Source: Darksidea phi (lineage: Eukaryota; Ascomycota; Dothideomycetes; Pleosporales; Lentitheciaceae). Taken from it: a DNA stretch of 56,351 nt. The translations under genes were made by a program, and so were the position numbers. Position 1 is the first letter of the stretch; the number at the start of each line of letters is the position of its first letter. Below are positions 24,100-34,673 of the stretch, in pieces. The DNA lies in contig JASJFT010000266.1 of assembly GCA_030770425.1 (NCBI GenBank), positions 1 through 56,351 of the forward strand, given 5' to 3'. The notes under the pieces are model-generated. The model worked only from the letters and a program-made list of their open reading frames with translations. It was not told the DNA's origin and ran no database searches.

Positions 24100-27000
24100 T
24101 AACTAGTACCTCGTCTTCTAACTAGGGGCTAAGGAACTTATTTTATAACGTAGCTTCTAGCTACTAGACTAGCTATTTAGGTAGACCTAGCTTATTAAGG
24201 TACTTATTATAGAACTCTTTTACTTTTTAGATTACGTTTATAAAATTACTTACTAGGTAATAGGTTAAGTCCGAGTCGTAGTCTATCTATTCTATTTAAT
24301 AGTAGAGCTTACTATAAACGATTCGACTATTAAGAATACGGGCTATTAGCTACTTAAGGTACCTATTTACTTCTATAACTAGTTCTTTAAGAAGTACTTA
24401 ACTAAATAACGGGTCTTATATAGTTTTATATAACCTATTCGCGTAGAAAACGTTATATATCTTTATATAAGAGGATAACTAGACTACGTAGAAGCTATAC
24501 CTTTAGCTAATAATAAGATAAGGTCTGTATATTTACTAGTCTAATTTTAGACTTAGTCTTAAGGTAGTAAATCCCTTAGGTATAATATAGACTTAATCTT
24601 TTATATTAAAATCTAAAGGACGGCGTTTTTTATTAGCTTATCGACTCTAGGCTTTTTAAACTACTATAATATTAGCTTAGACGTAGTCGCGAACCTATTA
24701 GACTATATTAGCTTAGATTTTTACAAACTCTTAGGCTATCTACGTAGTTATATTATCTAATAATTCGAAGGGTTTATAGACGCGTTCTTACTAGTCCTAA
24801 TAGTAATAAGTCTTATAGTCGAATTCAACCTTAAATAGAGAAAATCCTATTATATCGTATAAAAGAATTACCTAGACCTAGTCTATACTAGATAGGAGAT
24901 CGGACTAGTTATTCTAGTAAAAGTTTATAAAGAGGCGTAATCGTTAGTCTAACTATTAATTAAAAACTTTCGTATTATTATTAGTCTATAGGTAATAGAT
25001 TATAGATAATAACTAGCTAATTTTTATAAACCTATATAATTCTTTCGTAAAGTCTAATATAAACTATAGGCCTTAATCCGAGACTATAGTATATAGGGGA
25101 CTAAAGACTTACTATATATATATATAGTAAAGAGTAGCTACGTCTTTAGTAGTAGTAATCTTAAAGTAGGGTAATAAGAAAGTATATTTTAATAATCTAT
25201 ATATTACTATAAATATATTATTATATTTCTTATAGTTCTTTAGGAAGCTTTTAAAGTCTATAAAGATATTTTCTTATACCTTCTTAGGTATAGGGAGTAG
25301 TTTAAAGAGACCTAAAATCTTATCTTAAGGCTTATAACTCTATTAATACTACTTATAGTTTCTTATATAACGTTTTATATTCTTATTTATTATACCCTAG
25401 TAGTATAGATCTCTTAGGAGCCTAATAGTTTTCTTTATACCTAAATAAGTAGTAATCTACGTAGTATATACTATCTAGATAAGATAGGTCTTAAGGAAAC
25501 CTACTTTAGGTATTACTAACTTCTCTTTTTAAAGGAGAAGCTTAGATAAGGTTAGAAATAGGTACTTACGTCCTTAATAGGCTAATTCTTACTCTAGTTT
25601 AAGTATAATATATATACGATTTTCGTAAAGTATATAATTAAGAAGTAAATAAGAATAAGCTTTAATTTTATACTCGGGATTCTAGATATTAGTAGTAGTT
25701 ATTAAGACGACTATCGTAGTAGAGGCCTATTTAGAGGGGATAAAGACGCGAGTTTTAGTAACTTTATCTTTTTTTTTCTAAGTTTTTAACTTTTCTTATT
25801 TTTAAGAGAGAGTATTTATAATAATATTAGTAGTTCTAAAGTAATAATAAATAATATAGTAATAGTCTACGAGCTTCTTAGCCTAGTAAGTCTATCGTAG
25901 GGTTAGTTCGCGCTTAGTCGAGAAATACTTTAGTATCTAGTAATTAGTAATAACTTAGAAGGGTTTATTTAGTTATAATCCTATAAGTTAAGCTTTCTAT
26001 TTATTTAAACCCCTTATAACCGTAAGTATCTCTTTATTATAGATCTCGTAGTTTATCTTTATAGACTTTATTATCTTTATAAAGTAAGCTATAGGTCGTT
26101 AGGTTCTATTATCTTAGAGCTACGTAAAGGTATCTATTAGAACGTCGTCGCTTACGTCGATTTCTATATAGGTCCTATAATAGAATAAGTAATATCTTAT
26201 AATAACGTCTAAATATAATAATACCTTACTTTTCTTAAATATAGCCCGCTCTTTAGGCCTAAAGGCGCGGAATTTTCCCTTTTATAATAATTAGATAAGT
26301 AAACGGACTATACGACTATAGTTCTTTAACTACTTATAATAATAGTTATAGAAGTCTAGGTAAGCTTATAGCCCTTTTAAGGTTATAGATTCTTCCTAGT
26401 CTTTAATAGTTACTATCTTATTAGGGTCTATATAAATCCCTTTAGTACTAATAATAAAATCTAAAAACTTTACCTTAATAACTATAAACTCGCTCTTTTT
26501 AATATTAACCTATAGTCTAGCCTTCTTAAGCTTATCTAGGATTTTACTTATATATTTCTTATACTTAAGGGGGTCTTTTAAGTAGATTAAAATATCGTCT
26601 ATATAGGTAGTATAAATCTTATCGATTTTATCCTTAAGTACTTAATTAATATAGTACTAAAAGGTTATTAGTCTATTATATAGCCTAAAAGGTAGAATAT
26701 AATATTTATAATTCCCGTATTATATTTTAAAAGTTATAAGGTCTTTCGCGTTAAGGTCTAGTCTAATATAATAGAAGGCTTAATATACGTCTAGCTTAGT
26801 AAAAACCTTTACTTTAGAAAGTTATATTAGTATTTCCTTAATTAAAGGAATAGTAATAATATCTTTCTTTATAACTATATTAATTTTTTAGTAGTTAACG
26901 TAGAATCTCTACCCCCCTCCTAGCTTCTTAATAAATAGAATAGGTAAGACGAAGTTAGTATTACTAGTTATAATAAAGCCCTTTTTTAAATACTCTTCTA

Positions 27001-29092
27001 AGTAAGCTTTTAATAGCTTTAGGTATTTAAGGAATATATTATAGAGTAGACTCGTATTAAGCTTATTTATATTATTCTTAAGGATAATTTTATAGTCAAC
27101 GTTCTCCCTTTTAAAAGGTAGCTTATCTAAGTTAATTTTAAAGAAGTAGTTTAGGGTAGCTCCTACGTAACCTTCGTAAGGAAGCTTCTCTACTATTATA
27201 TCTTATACGTTCTATTCTACTAAGCCTTCTACTAAGTCTTTCGACTATCTATCCCTAATTAATAAGTTAACTTTATATAGGCTAGTAGCTTCTAACGTAA
27301 CTTCTTCCTTATCTACGAGCTTCTATATATTAGAAGGTTTAAGAAAATATACGTCGAATTTATTACTAATAGTCTACCCTAGTAGGTCGTTAGAAATAGA
27401 TATAGCTTTTTTTTTCTTCCTATTATTTTTTTAGTAACCTTATTAACTTTTCTTAGATTTAGTATCCCTTAAACTACTATTAGTATTACTATCTACGTTC
27501 CTCTATATTTCCTTAGAAGTAGCTTACTAGTCCTTTATTACCTATAATAGGGCTTTAGCGATTTCTTATAATATCCTCCTTTTAAATAAGGACCTATATT
27601 CTATTATCTAAGATAATAGTTACGAACCCTAGTAAGGCTAACGGGGATCTTATAAGGAGGGCGCTAAGATAGAAGGTAGAAGTATTTTCTATTTTCTTTA
27701 TAATAAAGGGCGATATATCTAAATCTAATAGGTACTCGTAATAATCCTTATTAGGTAGGAGAGTCCGTATTAGATCTAGAAACGTAATTAGTTTAATAGT
27801 TAACTCTTTTTATAAGAAGCTTAACTAAAAGGTTAGATACTAGATTAAATCCTACTAGAACCTTTCTAGAAGCCTAGGGGTTTAAAGTAGAGTATAATAA
27901 ATAAGAGGAGTCCTTTAGAGGCTAATATTTAGGCTATTTAGTTATACTATTATAGGAAGGAGTCTTATCTCTTCTATATCTTATCTACTATTAGGGTTAT
28001 ACTATAATAGCGGAGTCTCGAGAGTAAACTTAAGATTATACTAAGAGAGAACTATAAGTCCAACCTTTATATAGATAACTACGGGGGAGAACTATTTAAA
28101 ATCTTTTTTTAAACTCTACTACCTACTTATAATTCTCTAGACTTATTAGAGCTCTTCTTATAACTTTTTAACTTACCTTTTATAGTTATCCCTTTTCTTA
28201 GCTAATTAGTTAAACTTATCGACCGTAACGTTTATAAAGGCGTTTTTACTAACTATACCTACTCCTATAGTATACACTAGCCTTTTAGCTATAATAAGAT
28301 AGAGACTATTATCTATTAAGATATTAGTAATTAGATTAGGCCTCTTTTAGGTAACTAGTATATCCTAGACTATATTATAGTTTAGGAGTTCTTCCTATCC
28401 TTCTATATTCGTTAGATAGAGAATTTAAGGTCTATTTTCTCCTTTAAGTAATTTAACCCTCTTAGTATACTTATTAATCTCCTCTTCGAGGCTATCTTTA
28501 CTTATACTTTCCTCTTAAGGGGGGAAGACGGCCTCGAGGGTTTAAGGATTAATATATATATCTTTATTAACGAATACCTTTAAGGGGGTTAGTTTATAAA
28601 CTTTAATTAACTTTTACTAATATACTTCCTCTTTAGGGGAGGGTATCTTACTTTTAGTCTAGCTCTAAGATCTAGTCTAAGCTCGTATACTTCTTACTCT
28701 ACTTAGGGCTTAGCTTAGGACCTTCTCCTTTCCTTTATCTTTCTTCTATAGGGAGACCTTATAGGAAGGCGGCTTCGAGGGGTCTACTTAACCTAGGGAG
28801 TCTACTATCTTATTATTATACTAATTTAGCGATTTAGTTAATCGTATAAAGATAAGTTAGTTATAGAGTTTAGGATATAGGCCTAACCCTATATAATACT
28901 TTTATAGGTTTCTTCTCTCTAAAGGAGGTACTAGGCGCTCTAGTAATATTAGGGCTTAAAATAGTTAGTTTTAAAGCTTACCTAAGAAAGCGCCGCGTAC
29001 TATCTACCCTAAGTACCGTAGACCTCTAGGAATTTTAGGGAGGTTAATATTTAGCTACTATCTCTAGCTAAAAGTTAGAGATCTTAGAATAA
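24100..29092 (-). pseudogene. Gag-pol remnant of minus-strand Gypsy element
   Basis: Only the reverse transcriptase is recognised with confidence: on the minus strand, 27010 down to 26420 gives an IPLIKE start, then VFTKLDV, a YGNYKY-like palm segment and the YIDD catalytic motif. The right part (27400-29000) keeps G/C-rich patches with many former Glu/Lys codons and would be protease and gag. The left part (24100-25400) would be integrase; I saw no clear catalytic triad. The frame is broken by many stops and no start codon exists. Confidence 0.75.
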
Positions 29093-29360
29093 TATAAGAC
29101 CCTAGGACTAAGTATAATTAACTAGGAGTTATAATAGTTAAGATAGCCTTCTAATTAACTAATAGTAGAATCGGTATATTAAAGCTATCCTAAGATAGTA
29201 CTATAAGGGTATAAGAATAGAGGGTTCTTATACCCGAATAGGGCTTAACGCGCTAAATAAACTAACTAACTATTAGGCTAATCCTTAGGATTACCTAATC
29301 TACTAACCGAAATAGGAAATAAGTAAAATAATTAGGTTATCTAGAGAACGGGCTGTAATA
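29093..29360 (-). repeat. 5' LTR (right-hand) of minus-strand Gypsy element
   Basis: This 268-bp repeat matches 23211-23482 and ends GGGCTGTAATA, keeping a TG that the other copy has lost. It is followed by the target duplication GCTAT at 29361-29365. Confidence 0.9.
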
Positions 29361-29365
29361 GCTAT

Positions 29366-31486
29366 TATATTACGTCGTTTCTACCTCCCTATATATTATT
29401 AGTAGAGAATACTAGATCGGTCTTACTAAGCTAAATAATAAAACTATTATTTTATACGTCGATAGAATTTATTTAAGAGATAGTATATTTAATTACTTAT
29501 TAATTATTAGTCTACTTAAGTATTATACGTAGCTATATAGGGAAGATACTACCGAGAATAATAAACTAATATTTAGAGAAATAGCTATTTAGTCTTCTCT
29601 AGTAACCTAGTAGAAATAAGTCTAGATTAAAAGTATAAGATTATTATTATCTTTTTATATAAGTAATATAAATATAGTAGTATAAACTAAAAGCTATTTA
29701 ATCGTAAAGTTATTAGAGGTATATACTTAATATTTAGTATCTAGTTAGGTATATATAATAATATTAAGTAATTACTAAAGAGAATTATTAGTCTTTTTAC
29801 TAACTTCTACTTAATAAACTTAGACGTTATAATATATTATTCTTAATTTTATTCTACGACCTAAGGTATCTTCTACTCGCTAGAGTCTTTATTTCTTATA
29901 AGTTACTAAAGATATTATAACTTTCTCTTTTACTTCTCTTCTATATAATAGCTTCTATTAGCTTCTCGTTACGAGGAGGGGATATTAAAAGTAAAGAAGT
30001 AAAGCCTACTATAACCTTCTTTAACTTCTTAATCTTCTTCGGCTTCTTTCCTAGCTTCTATTTATCTTTAGTTATTTACGAACTCTATATCCTCTAGGGT
30101 TTTTTAGATTTCTTTAATAATACTTATAGGGCTTATAGGAAGCTCTAATCTTCGGTTATTTTATAAGGTTTTAGTATTCTTAATACTATCGACGGTATTA
30201 TTAGCGCGGATAGTCGAGTCCTTATAATATTAACTAACTACCTAGATAACTTAGATAAGGTACTTATTCGCCCTAAATAGATTAACCTAAAAGTCGAGTT
30301 TACTCTAGCTAAGAAGAATTATATATAGTAGATATTTAAATACTATAATTTATATATTTTACGTTTAACCTTCTTAATATAATATAATTTATTACTAGAG
30401 ATAGAAGCTATCTAACGCTTCTCTTCTCTCTTAGTAATTTAATAATATACTAATATATTTATATAGATTAATATTACCTTAGATATTCTTAGTAATAATA
30501 ATAAAAGTTATAAATATAATATATAACGCTATTTATATATTCTATTATTAAAGTCTAGTAGTATTTAGTAGAAGTATATAACTTATTATTTACGTCTATT
30601 CTATTAACTTATTTAAAAATATAGGTTTAACTCTATTCTAGTATATTCTATTACTAAATACTAGAATATAATTATTTATATAATACTATATATTTTTAGA
30701 AGCTAAATAAGTTATTAGTTAAGAATTTTAGTACTATAATCTTATAAAATACTATACCTCTTCTTAACTAATACTACTTCTTAATTAATAAACTAATATC
30801 CTTCGTTTAGTTATAACTAAAGATTAGACTTTTACTTATATTTCTTTTCTAAGACCTCTCTTATAACTTTTTATACTACTTCTTAATAAAAGAGACTTTC
30901 TAAAATTATCTACTATATTCTATAATAATATATTCTACTATTATATCGTTACTATTAGTATATATACGAGATATTAAGAAGATTAAGAACTAAACTTTAC
31001 TTTTTCTTAAATAATATCTAAATATATTATTAATAATATCTTATTTTTATATAATATAGTATATACTATCTTTTAAATATCTTTATCTTATAATAAAGTA
31101 TATTATAAGTAAGAATCTAGAATTTACTTAATCTATACTTATAAGTAAGAAGAAGTCTATTATCTATATAAAATTAAAGATTAGTATTAATTATTTATAA
31201 ATAATTCTATTATTAGGCTTTTTTAATAAAATTAGTTTTATTAAATATTCTTATTACTTATTTTAAAATATATAAGAAAATAAAAACGTCTATAATTCTT
31301 TTTAAAATAACTTAGAATTTAATATAGTACTTATTAATAAGTTAAAAATAATATATATAGAAAATATCGATTATATTAATACTAAGACTAGATTTTATAA
31401 GAAATATTTAGATATAATATTTAGTATATATTTCTTAGTCTTCTTATACTTAGACCTTTAATATAAAAATATACTTATTATTATAA
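29366..31486. other. Unidentified RIP-degraded region
   Basis: This continues the DNA into which the Gypsy element at 23211-29360 inserted. There is no ORF or recognised domain. Minus-strand reading of 29930-30130 is rich in Lys/Arg, reminiscent of a nucleic-acid-binding gag or nuclear protein, but too weak to name. From about 30500 the sequence becomes almost pure A/T. Confidence 0.4.
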
Positions 31487-31862
31487 ATAAAAAAATCGAC
31501 CTTCTTAATATACTATAAAGAAAATATTTATAATAGATATAATATTAATAATAGTATAAAGAATTAAATATAGAAAAACTAGTAAAAATAGATAAAATAA
31601 AGAATAATAAGAATATCTAGCTAAAGAGACTTACTATTATTTTTAATAAAGGGTTTAATATTATTAATATATTTAACTATTTATATATATTATTAGTAAA
31701 TTAGAAGCTATTATTATTATATAGTTATTACCTATACTATTATATAAGATATCGAAATATTAAAATATAATAAGATAATTAGAATTATAAAAATATAGCT
31801 AGTCTAAAAGCTAATATAATATTATACTAAGTAGTAGTCTAAGCTTTTAGAGAAGGGGATTA
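31487..31862 (+). repeat. Dispersed repeat related to the Copia interior (3895-4247)
   Basis: The two blocks share long runs such as TATATATATTATTAGTAAATTA, AAGCTATTATTATTATA and TTAAAATATAATAAG, in the same orientation. They differ mainly by transitions and a few gaps. This copy stops at about 31862, close to the edge of the gene island, so it is a truncated fragment of the same family. Confidence 0.75.
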
Positions 31863-32002
31863 ATATACTTATATATATAAATAGAAAATAAGAAGAAATA
31901 AAAAGTATTAATTTATATAGTATAATATATAGTATTCTATATTATATTATACGTCGTACCCTAGATATAGACTTTTATTAGTTAAGAGATAGTACTATAA
32001 TA
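31863..32002. other. AT-rich edge of the RIP zone
   Basis: There is no gene. TpG and CpA are still absent, and the first TpG appears at about 32014. This is the left boundary between mutated and normal sequence. Confidence 0.6.
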
Positions 32003-32238
32003 TCGTAGTTAGTCTGGTAGAGTACTATAAAGCTATAATTGGTCTAGTAGCGTATCGAAACCCCGTAATTGACATGGTCCCGTATCGCTATAGTTAGTCT
32101 GGCAGGATACTACATCGCTAGGGTTAGTCCGGTAGAATACCACGTTGCTATAGTTAATTGGATAGGATACCACAACGTTGTGGTTAGTACGGTAAGACAC
32201 ATCGACGTGGTTAGTACGGTAGAACACCACATCGCTGC
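32003..32238. repeat. Minisatellite, about 30-bp unit, eight degenerate copies
   Basis: Units start near 32006, 32036, 32066, 32091, 32121, 32151, 32182 and 32209. A typical unit reads TAGTTAGTCTGGCAGGATAC followed by TACATCGC. RIP rises from right to left: the right copies keep CCACATCGC and TGGTTAG, the left ones have TAC and TAG instead. The 30-bp period gives a ten-residue repeat on the minus strand (V-x-YRTN), but no ATG starts it, so I do not call a gene. Confidence 0.75.
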
Positions 32239-32746
32239 GTCAAGGCTTAGCTAGAAGTGGGGCTAAACAGGGCGAGAACCCCTGCACAGCCAAATGGACA
32301 TCATCATCATCAATTAATCAGTATTGGCCCGTTTCATCTGCTCGCATTGGCCTAATTATATGTTACCCGCGCCTGGCGCTTCGGTTGCATGCTTGAATGT
32401 TCTATTTCTCGATACTGGGACTACGATATTGGCGGCGGCTGCAAACGCTCCGCAAGTAAGCCACACAGACCGTGCACCTTGCCCTTGGAGTCAAAAGATA
32501 TCGTATAACTCTCATTGCGCAAAGAACGTGGCATCAACATCAGTACATGCAATGTTGCTTATATCTGGAAACTCCTTGCATTACGGAACGCCTATCCACC
32601 TCTCCACCATCCAGCTCTGTAAACAGCATTTTCCATGCCGTAATCTCGGAGGTAGAACTGCTGGACGCATGTCATACAACTAGGGCATGGCCTGCGAATC
32701 TACTCGTAGATAATACTTCTGATTTAAATACAGTACTCTTGCGCCC
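32239..32746. other. Normal-composition spacer downstream of the kinase-like gene
   Basis: Base composition and CpA/TpG frequency are normal. Open frames of 60-119 codons exist on the plus strand but start at non-ATG codons and resemble nothing I know. The only ATG near the left edge (32294) opens a seven-codon frame. The right part probably includes the 3' untranslated region of the minus-strand gene. Confidence 0.55.
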
Positions 32747-34109
32747 TTAATACTCCCCGGGCAAATGAGACCGCAGGGCGGAGAGCACATCTGCCGTCGT
32801 TTTAAACCCAGAATCCTCATTATGGTGCCAGCATCTTCGAATTACATCTCCACCAATTAATCCGGTAGTAACCGGAAACTCTTCTATCTTAAAACGTCCG
32901 TTGACATATACCTCATAAGATTGCAGGTCATTAAAAGGCTCTCCTTTTAGACCAATTCCAAAGGGAAGGTTTCCCGTAAGAATAACGAACAATAGGGAGC
33001 CTAGACTGAAGATATCAGTTGCCGGTGTTGAGATAAAACCTAGTCGTGGGTCAAAGAACGGATCGTCTGGAAAGTGTCTGCCATCCAATCCTAGCGCGGT
33101 ACACTTCGATCCGCCAAAGTCGCAGAGCCAGAGGCCTAGCTTTGCGTTTACTAAGACGTTGTCGAGTCTCATATCCGAATGTATTACGCCTTTTGAGTGT
33201 ATGTATACTAAGCCTTCGGCCAGCTCGATACACCATCTGTAACGAAGAGAGTCCTCGATTACTGTATGCTTCTCTAAGTATGCCTGCAATGTCCCATTAC
33301 TAGCTTCGCCAAGCCGAATGGAAGAGCTTTCATACGGTCCTAGGTATCTGTCGGTGTAATTAGCATATTTCGGCGACAGAGTTATACAGGGGCAGCACAA
33401 ACGGGACGATCCTAGTATGTTGACCAAGTCTCTCGAAAATCTTTCGTTCAATAGAAATAGCTTCGGCATTTTTGGCCTCCAGGGAGTGACGGTTCTCATT
33501 CCCTAGCCAAACCGTCATAGGGGACTTTATCACCACACCATCGCCAGCGCTAAAGAAGTCTGCAGTGCTGCCTAGGTACGAAAGACGCTTCATCGGGATA
33601 CGAGTACTCGATGTGAGGGAGTGTTTGGGGGAGCGGAAGAACGATGTGTGAGGGGTTGTGGGGTTACCCGAGTGCTGAATTCCATGGTTCAATTCTACGG
33701 CCTGGACTATTGTGAAGTGAGAACGGAGACCTTCTTGGTATTTCTCCGAGGTTCCCACTACCTCTAGTTGTCTGTGAGACCAGGTCTCCGGAGTTGGTGC
33801 ATTTCTGAGAAAACGAGCGGTGTATTCAGTGAGGCCGATGGGTTCGATGGGTTCGACGGGTTCGACGGGTTCGACGGGTTCGACGGGTTCGACGGGTTCG
33901 ACGGGTTCGACGATGGGTTCGACGGGTTCGACGATGGGTTCGACGGGTTCGACGGGTTCGACGATGGGTTCGACGGGTTCGACGACGGGTTCGATGGGTT
34001 CTTCGATGGGTTCTTCGATGGGTTCGTCGATGGGTTCGACGAGTTCGACGATAGGCTCGACGTTGTTAAGCATCGCATCGTGGAGGTTATACGTGGTTGT
34101 GCTCCGCAT
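32747..34109 (-). CDS. Protein kinase-like gene with Val-Glu-Pro repeat (two exons)
   Basis: Exon 1 is 34109-33388 and exon 2 is 33347-32747, giving 440 residues; the two frames join in phase 2 across a 40-nt intron. I chose the first in-frame ATG, 34107-34109. Residues 17-91 are a low-complexity run of VEP/IEP units and 92-177 are Ser/Thr-rich and probably disordered. The kinase domain follows: a weak glycine loop (178-190), a likely ATP-binding Lys195 in VVIKSP, Glu221 in the C-helix, the catalytic loop HSDMRLDN (297-304), DFG (317-319) and DIFSLGSLL (352-360). HRD is changed to HSD, but Asp299, Asn304 and Asp317 are present, so activity is possible. The substrate cannot be inferred. It resembles the stand-alone serine/threonine kinase-like proteins that are numerous in Pezizomycotina. 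It is the only gene here that looks intact and is free of RIP. It faces away from the decayed phosphotransferase gene at 34674. Confidence 0.8.
33348..33387 (-). other. Predicted 40-nt intron in the kinase-like gene
   Basis: On the minus strand it reads GTATAA at the donor, TGCTAATTAC as a strong fungal branch-point sequence, and ACCGACAG at the acceptor. Removing it joins the two overlapping frames (RIVPFVLP before, LYLGPYE after) in the correct phase and skips the TAA that ends the first frame. It is shorter than most fungal introns; a frameshift is the alternative explanation. Confidence 0.65.
33833..34056 (-). repeat. 9-bp coding repeat (Val-Glu-Pro)
   Basis: About twenty-four units of GGGTTCGAC or close variants (GGGTTCGAT, GGGTTCTTC), some with an extra GAT. 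On the minus strand they code for VEP, IEP, EEP and IVEP. All length changes are in threes, so the frame is kept. Such arrays vary in copy number. Other frames of the same array look open (Phe-Asp-Gly and Gly-Ser-Thr runs) but are shadows. Confidence 0.9.
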
Positions 34110-34214
34110 GGTGTAGAGCGCCTGTGACACGAGCGTGGCATTCAAGTAAGGTCAACGCCGGTCTTGGCAGGTACGCTATTCCGAAACCTGCTAGGTTCCC
34201 GCGCTCTAGTTACC
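34110..34214 (-). promoter_or_regulatory. Upstream region of the kinase-like gene
   Basis: This is unmutated sequence directly before the chosen start. No clear TATA box is seen. It is cut off after about 105 bp by a RIP-mutated patch, so any distal control elements may have been altered. Confidence 0.4.
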
Positions 34215-34385
34215 GCGGACGAAGGAACAAGCTTAGTATAGTAGAAAGAAATATAGTAGATACTAACGTAGTAAAAGAGATTATACTACGTCGTAAAGAC
34301 GACTCTAAGAGTATTATAGATATTTTTATTAAATTTATCTAGATTATATCTAAACTAAATTCTTTCTTAATATTTAAAGAACTAT
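34215..34385. other. Isolated RIP-saturated patch between the two genes
   Basis: From about 34227 to 34385 CpA and TpG are absent and TA is frequent, while both sides have normal composition. It contains a small hairpin (GTCGT-AAAG-ACGAC near 34290). It may be a fragment of a repeat that attracted RIP. The short plus-strand frame crossing it has no family resemblance. Confidence 0.6.
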
Positions 34386-34673
34386 TAACCCTTGTACCAC
34401 GCGTACACACGGACTAGTCGATGGCTCCTGTATACTAAATGCTAGCATACAAGCCACAAGCAGGCAACAACAGTGTCAAGCCGCTTGTATCTGTCGAAGT
34501 GGTTTGCCTTCTTTCCTGTTTACCTAGTCAATTAGCGCATAATTGACCAAGGATTATTCCAACGGGATGTACTAATCTATATATAGTATAGCGTCGGCCC
34601 GGATAAAATTCGTCTGGCTTCCTGCTCAACCTTACATCTAACCTTAACTCCTAATATTTGAAGAATTCTCGTT
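34386..34673 (+). promoter_or_regulatory. Intact promoter region of the phosphotransferase-like pseudogene
   Basis: This is a normal-composition stretch ending at the ATG at 34674. TATATATAG at 34578-34586 is a good TATA box about 90 bases before the start, followed by a pyrimidine-rich leader (CTTCCTGCTCAACCTT near 34619). Sequence around the start is TCGTTATGG. The promoter has outlived the coding sequence it served. Confidence 0.55.

Larger units (their letters stand above)
23211..29360 (-). mobile_element. Complete Ty3/Gypsy retrotransposon, minus strand, incompletely RIPped
   Basis: LTRs lie at 23211-23482 (272 bp) and 29093-29360 (268 bp); they differ by one 4-bp gap and by transitions. 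GCTAT occurs on both outer flanks (23206-23210 and 29361-29365), a perfect 5-bp target duplication. The interior read on the minus strand gives a Gypsy reverse transcriptase at about 26420-27010, with a YIDDILIY-like catalytic motif near 26590-26610 and FTKLD near 26800. Integrase should therefore lie at 24100-25400 and gag at 27500-29000. It keeps roughly a dozen CpA/TpG sites (for example 23237, 23278, 23430, 23750, 23835, 24526, 27098, 28060, 29353), clearly more than the rest of the desert, and is richer in G and C. It is nevertheless broken by stops throughout. Confidence 0.92.

Noticed and set aside
1..31862. Mitochondrial or plastid origin because of extreme AT content
   Set aside because: The bias is specific to CpA/TpG with CpG retained, and the contents are LTR retrotransposons with target duplications, which points to nuclear RIP.
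32033..32230. Minus-strand open frame with a ten-residue repeat (V-x-YRTN)
   Set aside because: It opens at a GTG, not ATG, and simply translates the 30-bp minisatellite; RIP at its end makes it unlikely to be coding.
32324..32683. 119-codon plus-strand open frame
   Set aside because: It starts at TTG, has no family resemblance and lies in the 3' flank of the kinase-like gene.
32472..32750. 92-codon plus-strand open frame
   Set aside because: It starts at GTG, overlaps another frame of similar length and runs into the end of the kinase-like gene on the other strand.
33046..33303. Open frames on both strands inside the kinase-like gene
   Set aside because: They are shadows of exon 2, which carries the kinase motifs.
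33764..34141. Long frames of Asn-Pro-Ser, Phe-Asp-Gly or Gly-Ser-Thr repeats
   Set aside because: They are the other reading frames of the 9-bp Val-Glu-Pro array; only the Val-Glu-Pro frame continues into the kinase domain.
34097..34342. 81-codon plus-strand open frame across the spacer
   Set aside because: It crosses from normal sequence into the RIP-mutated patch, overlaps the start of the kinase-like gene and resembles nothing.
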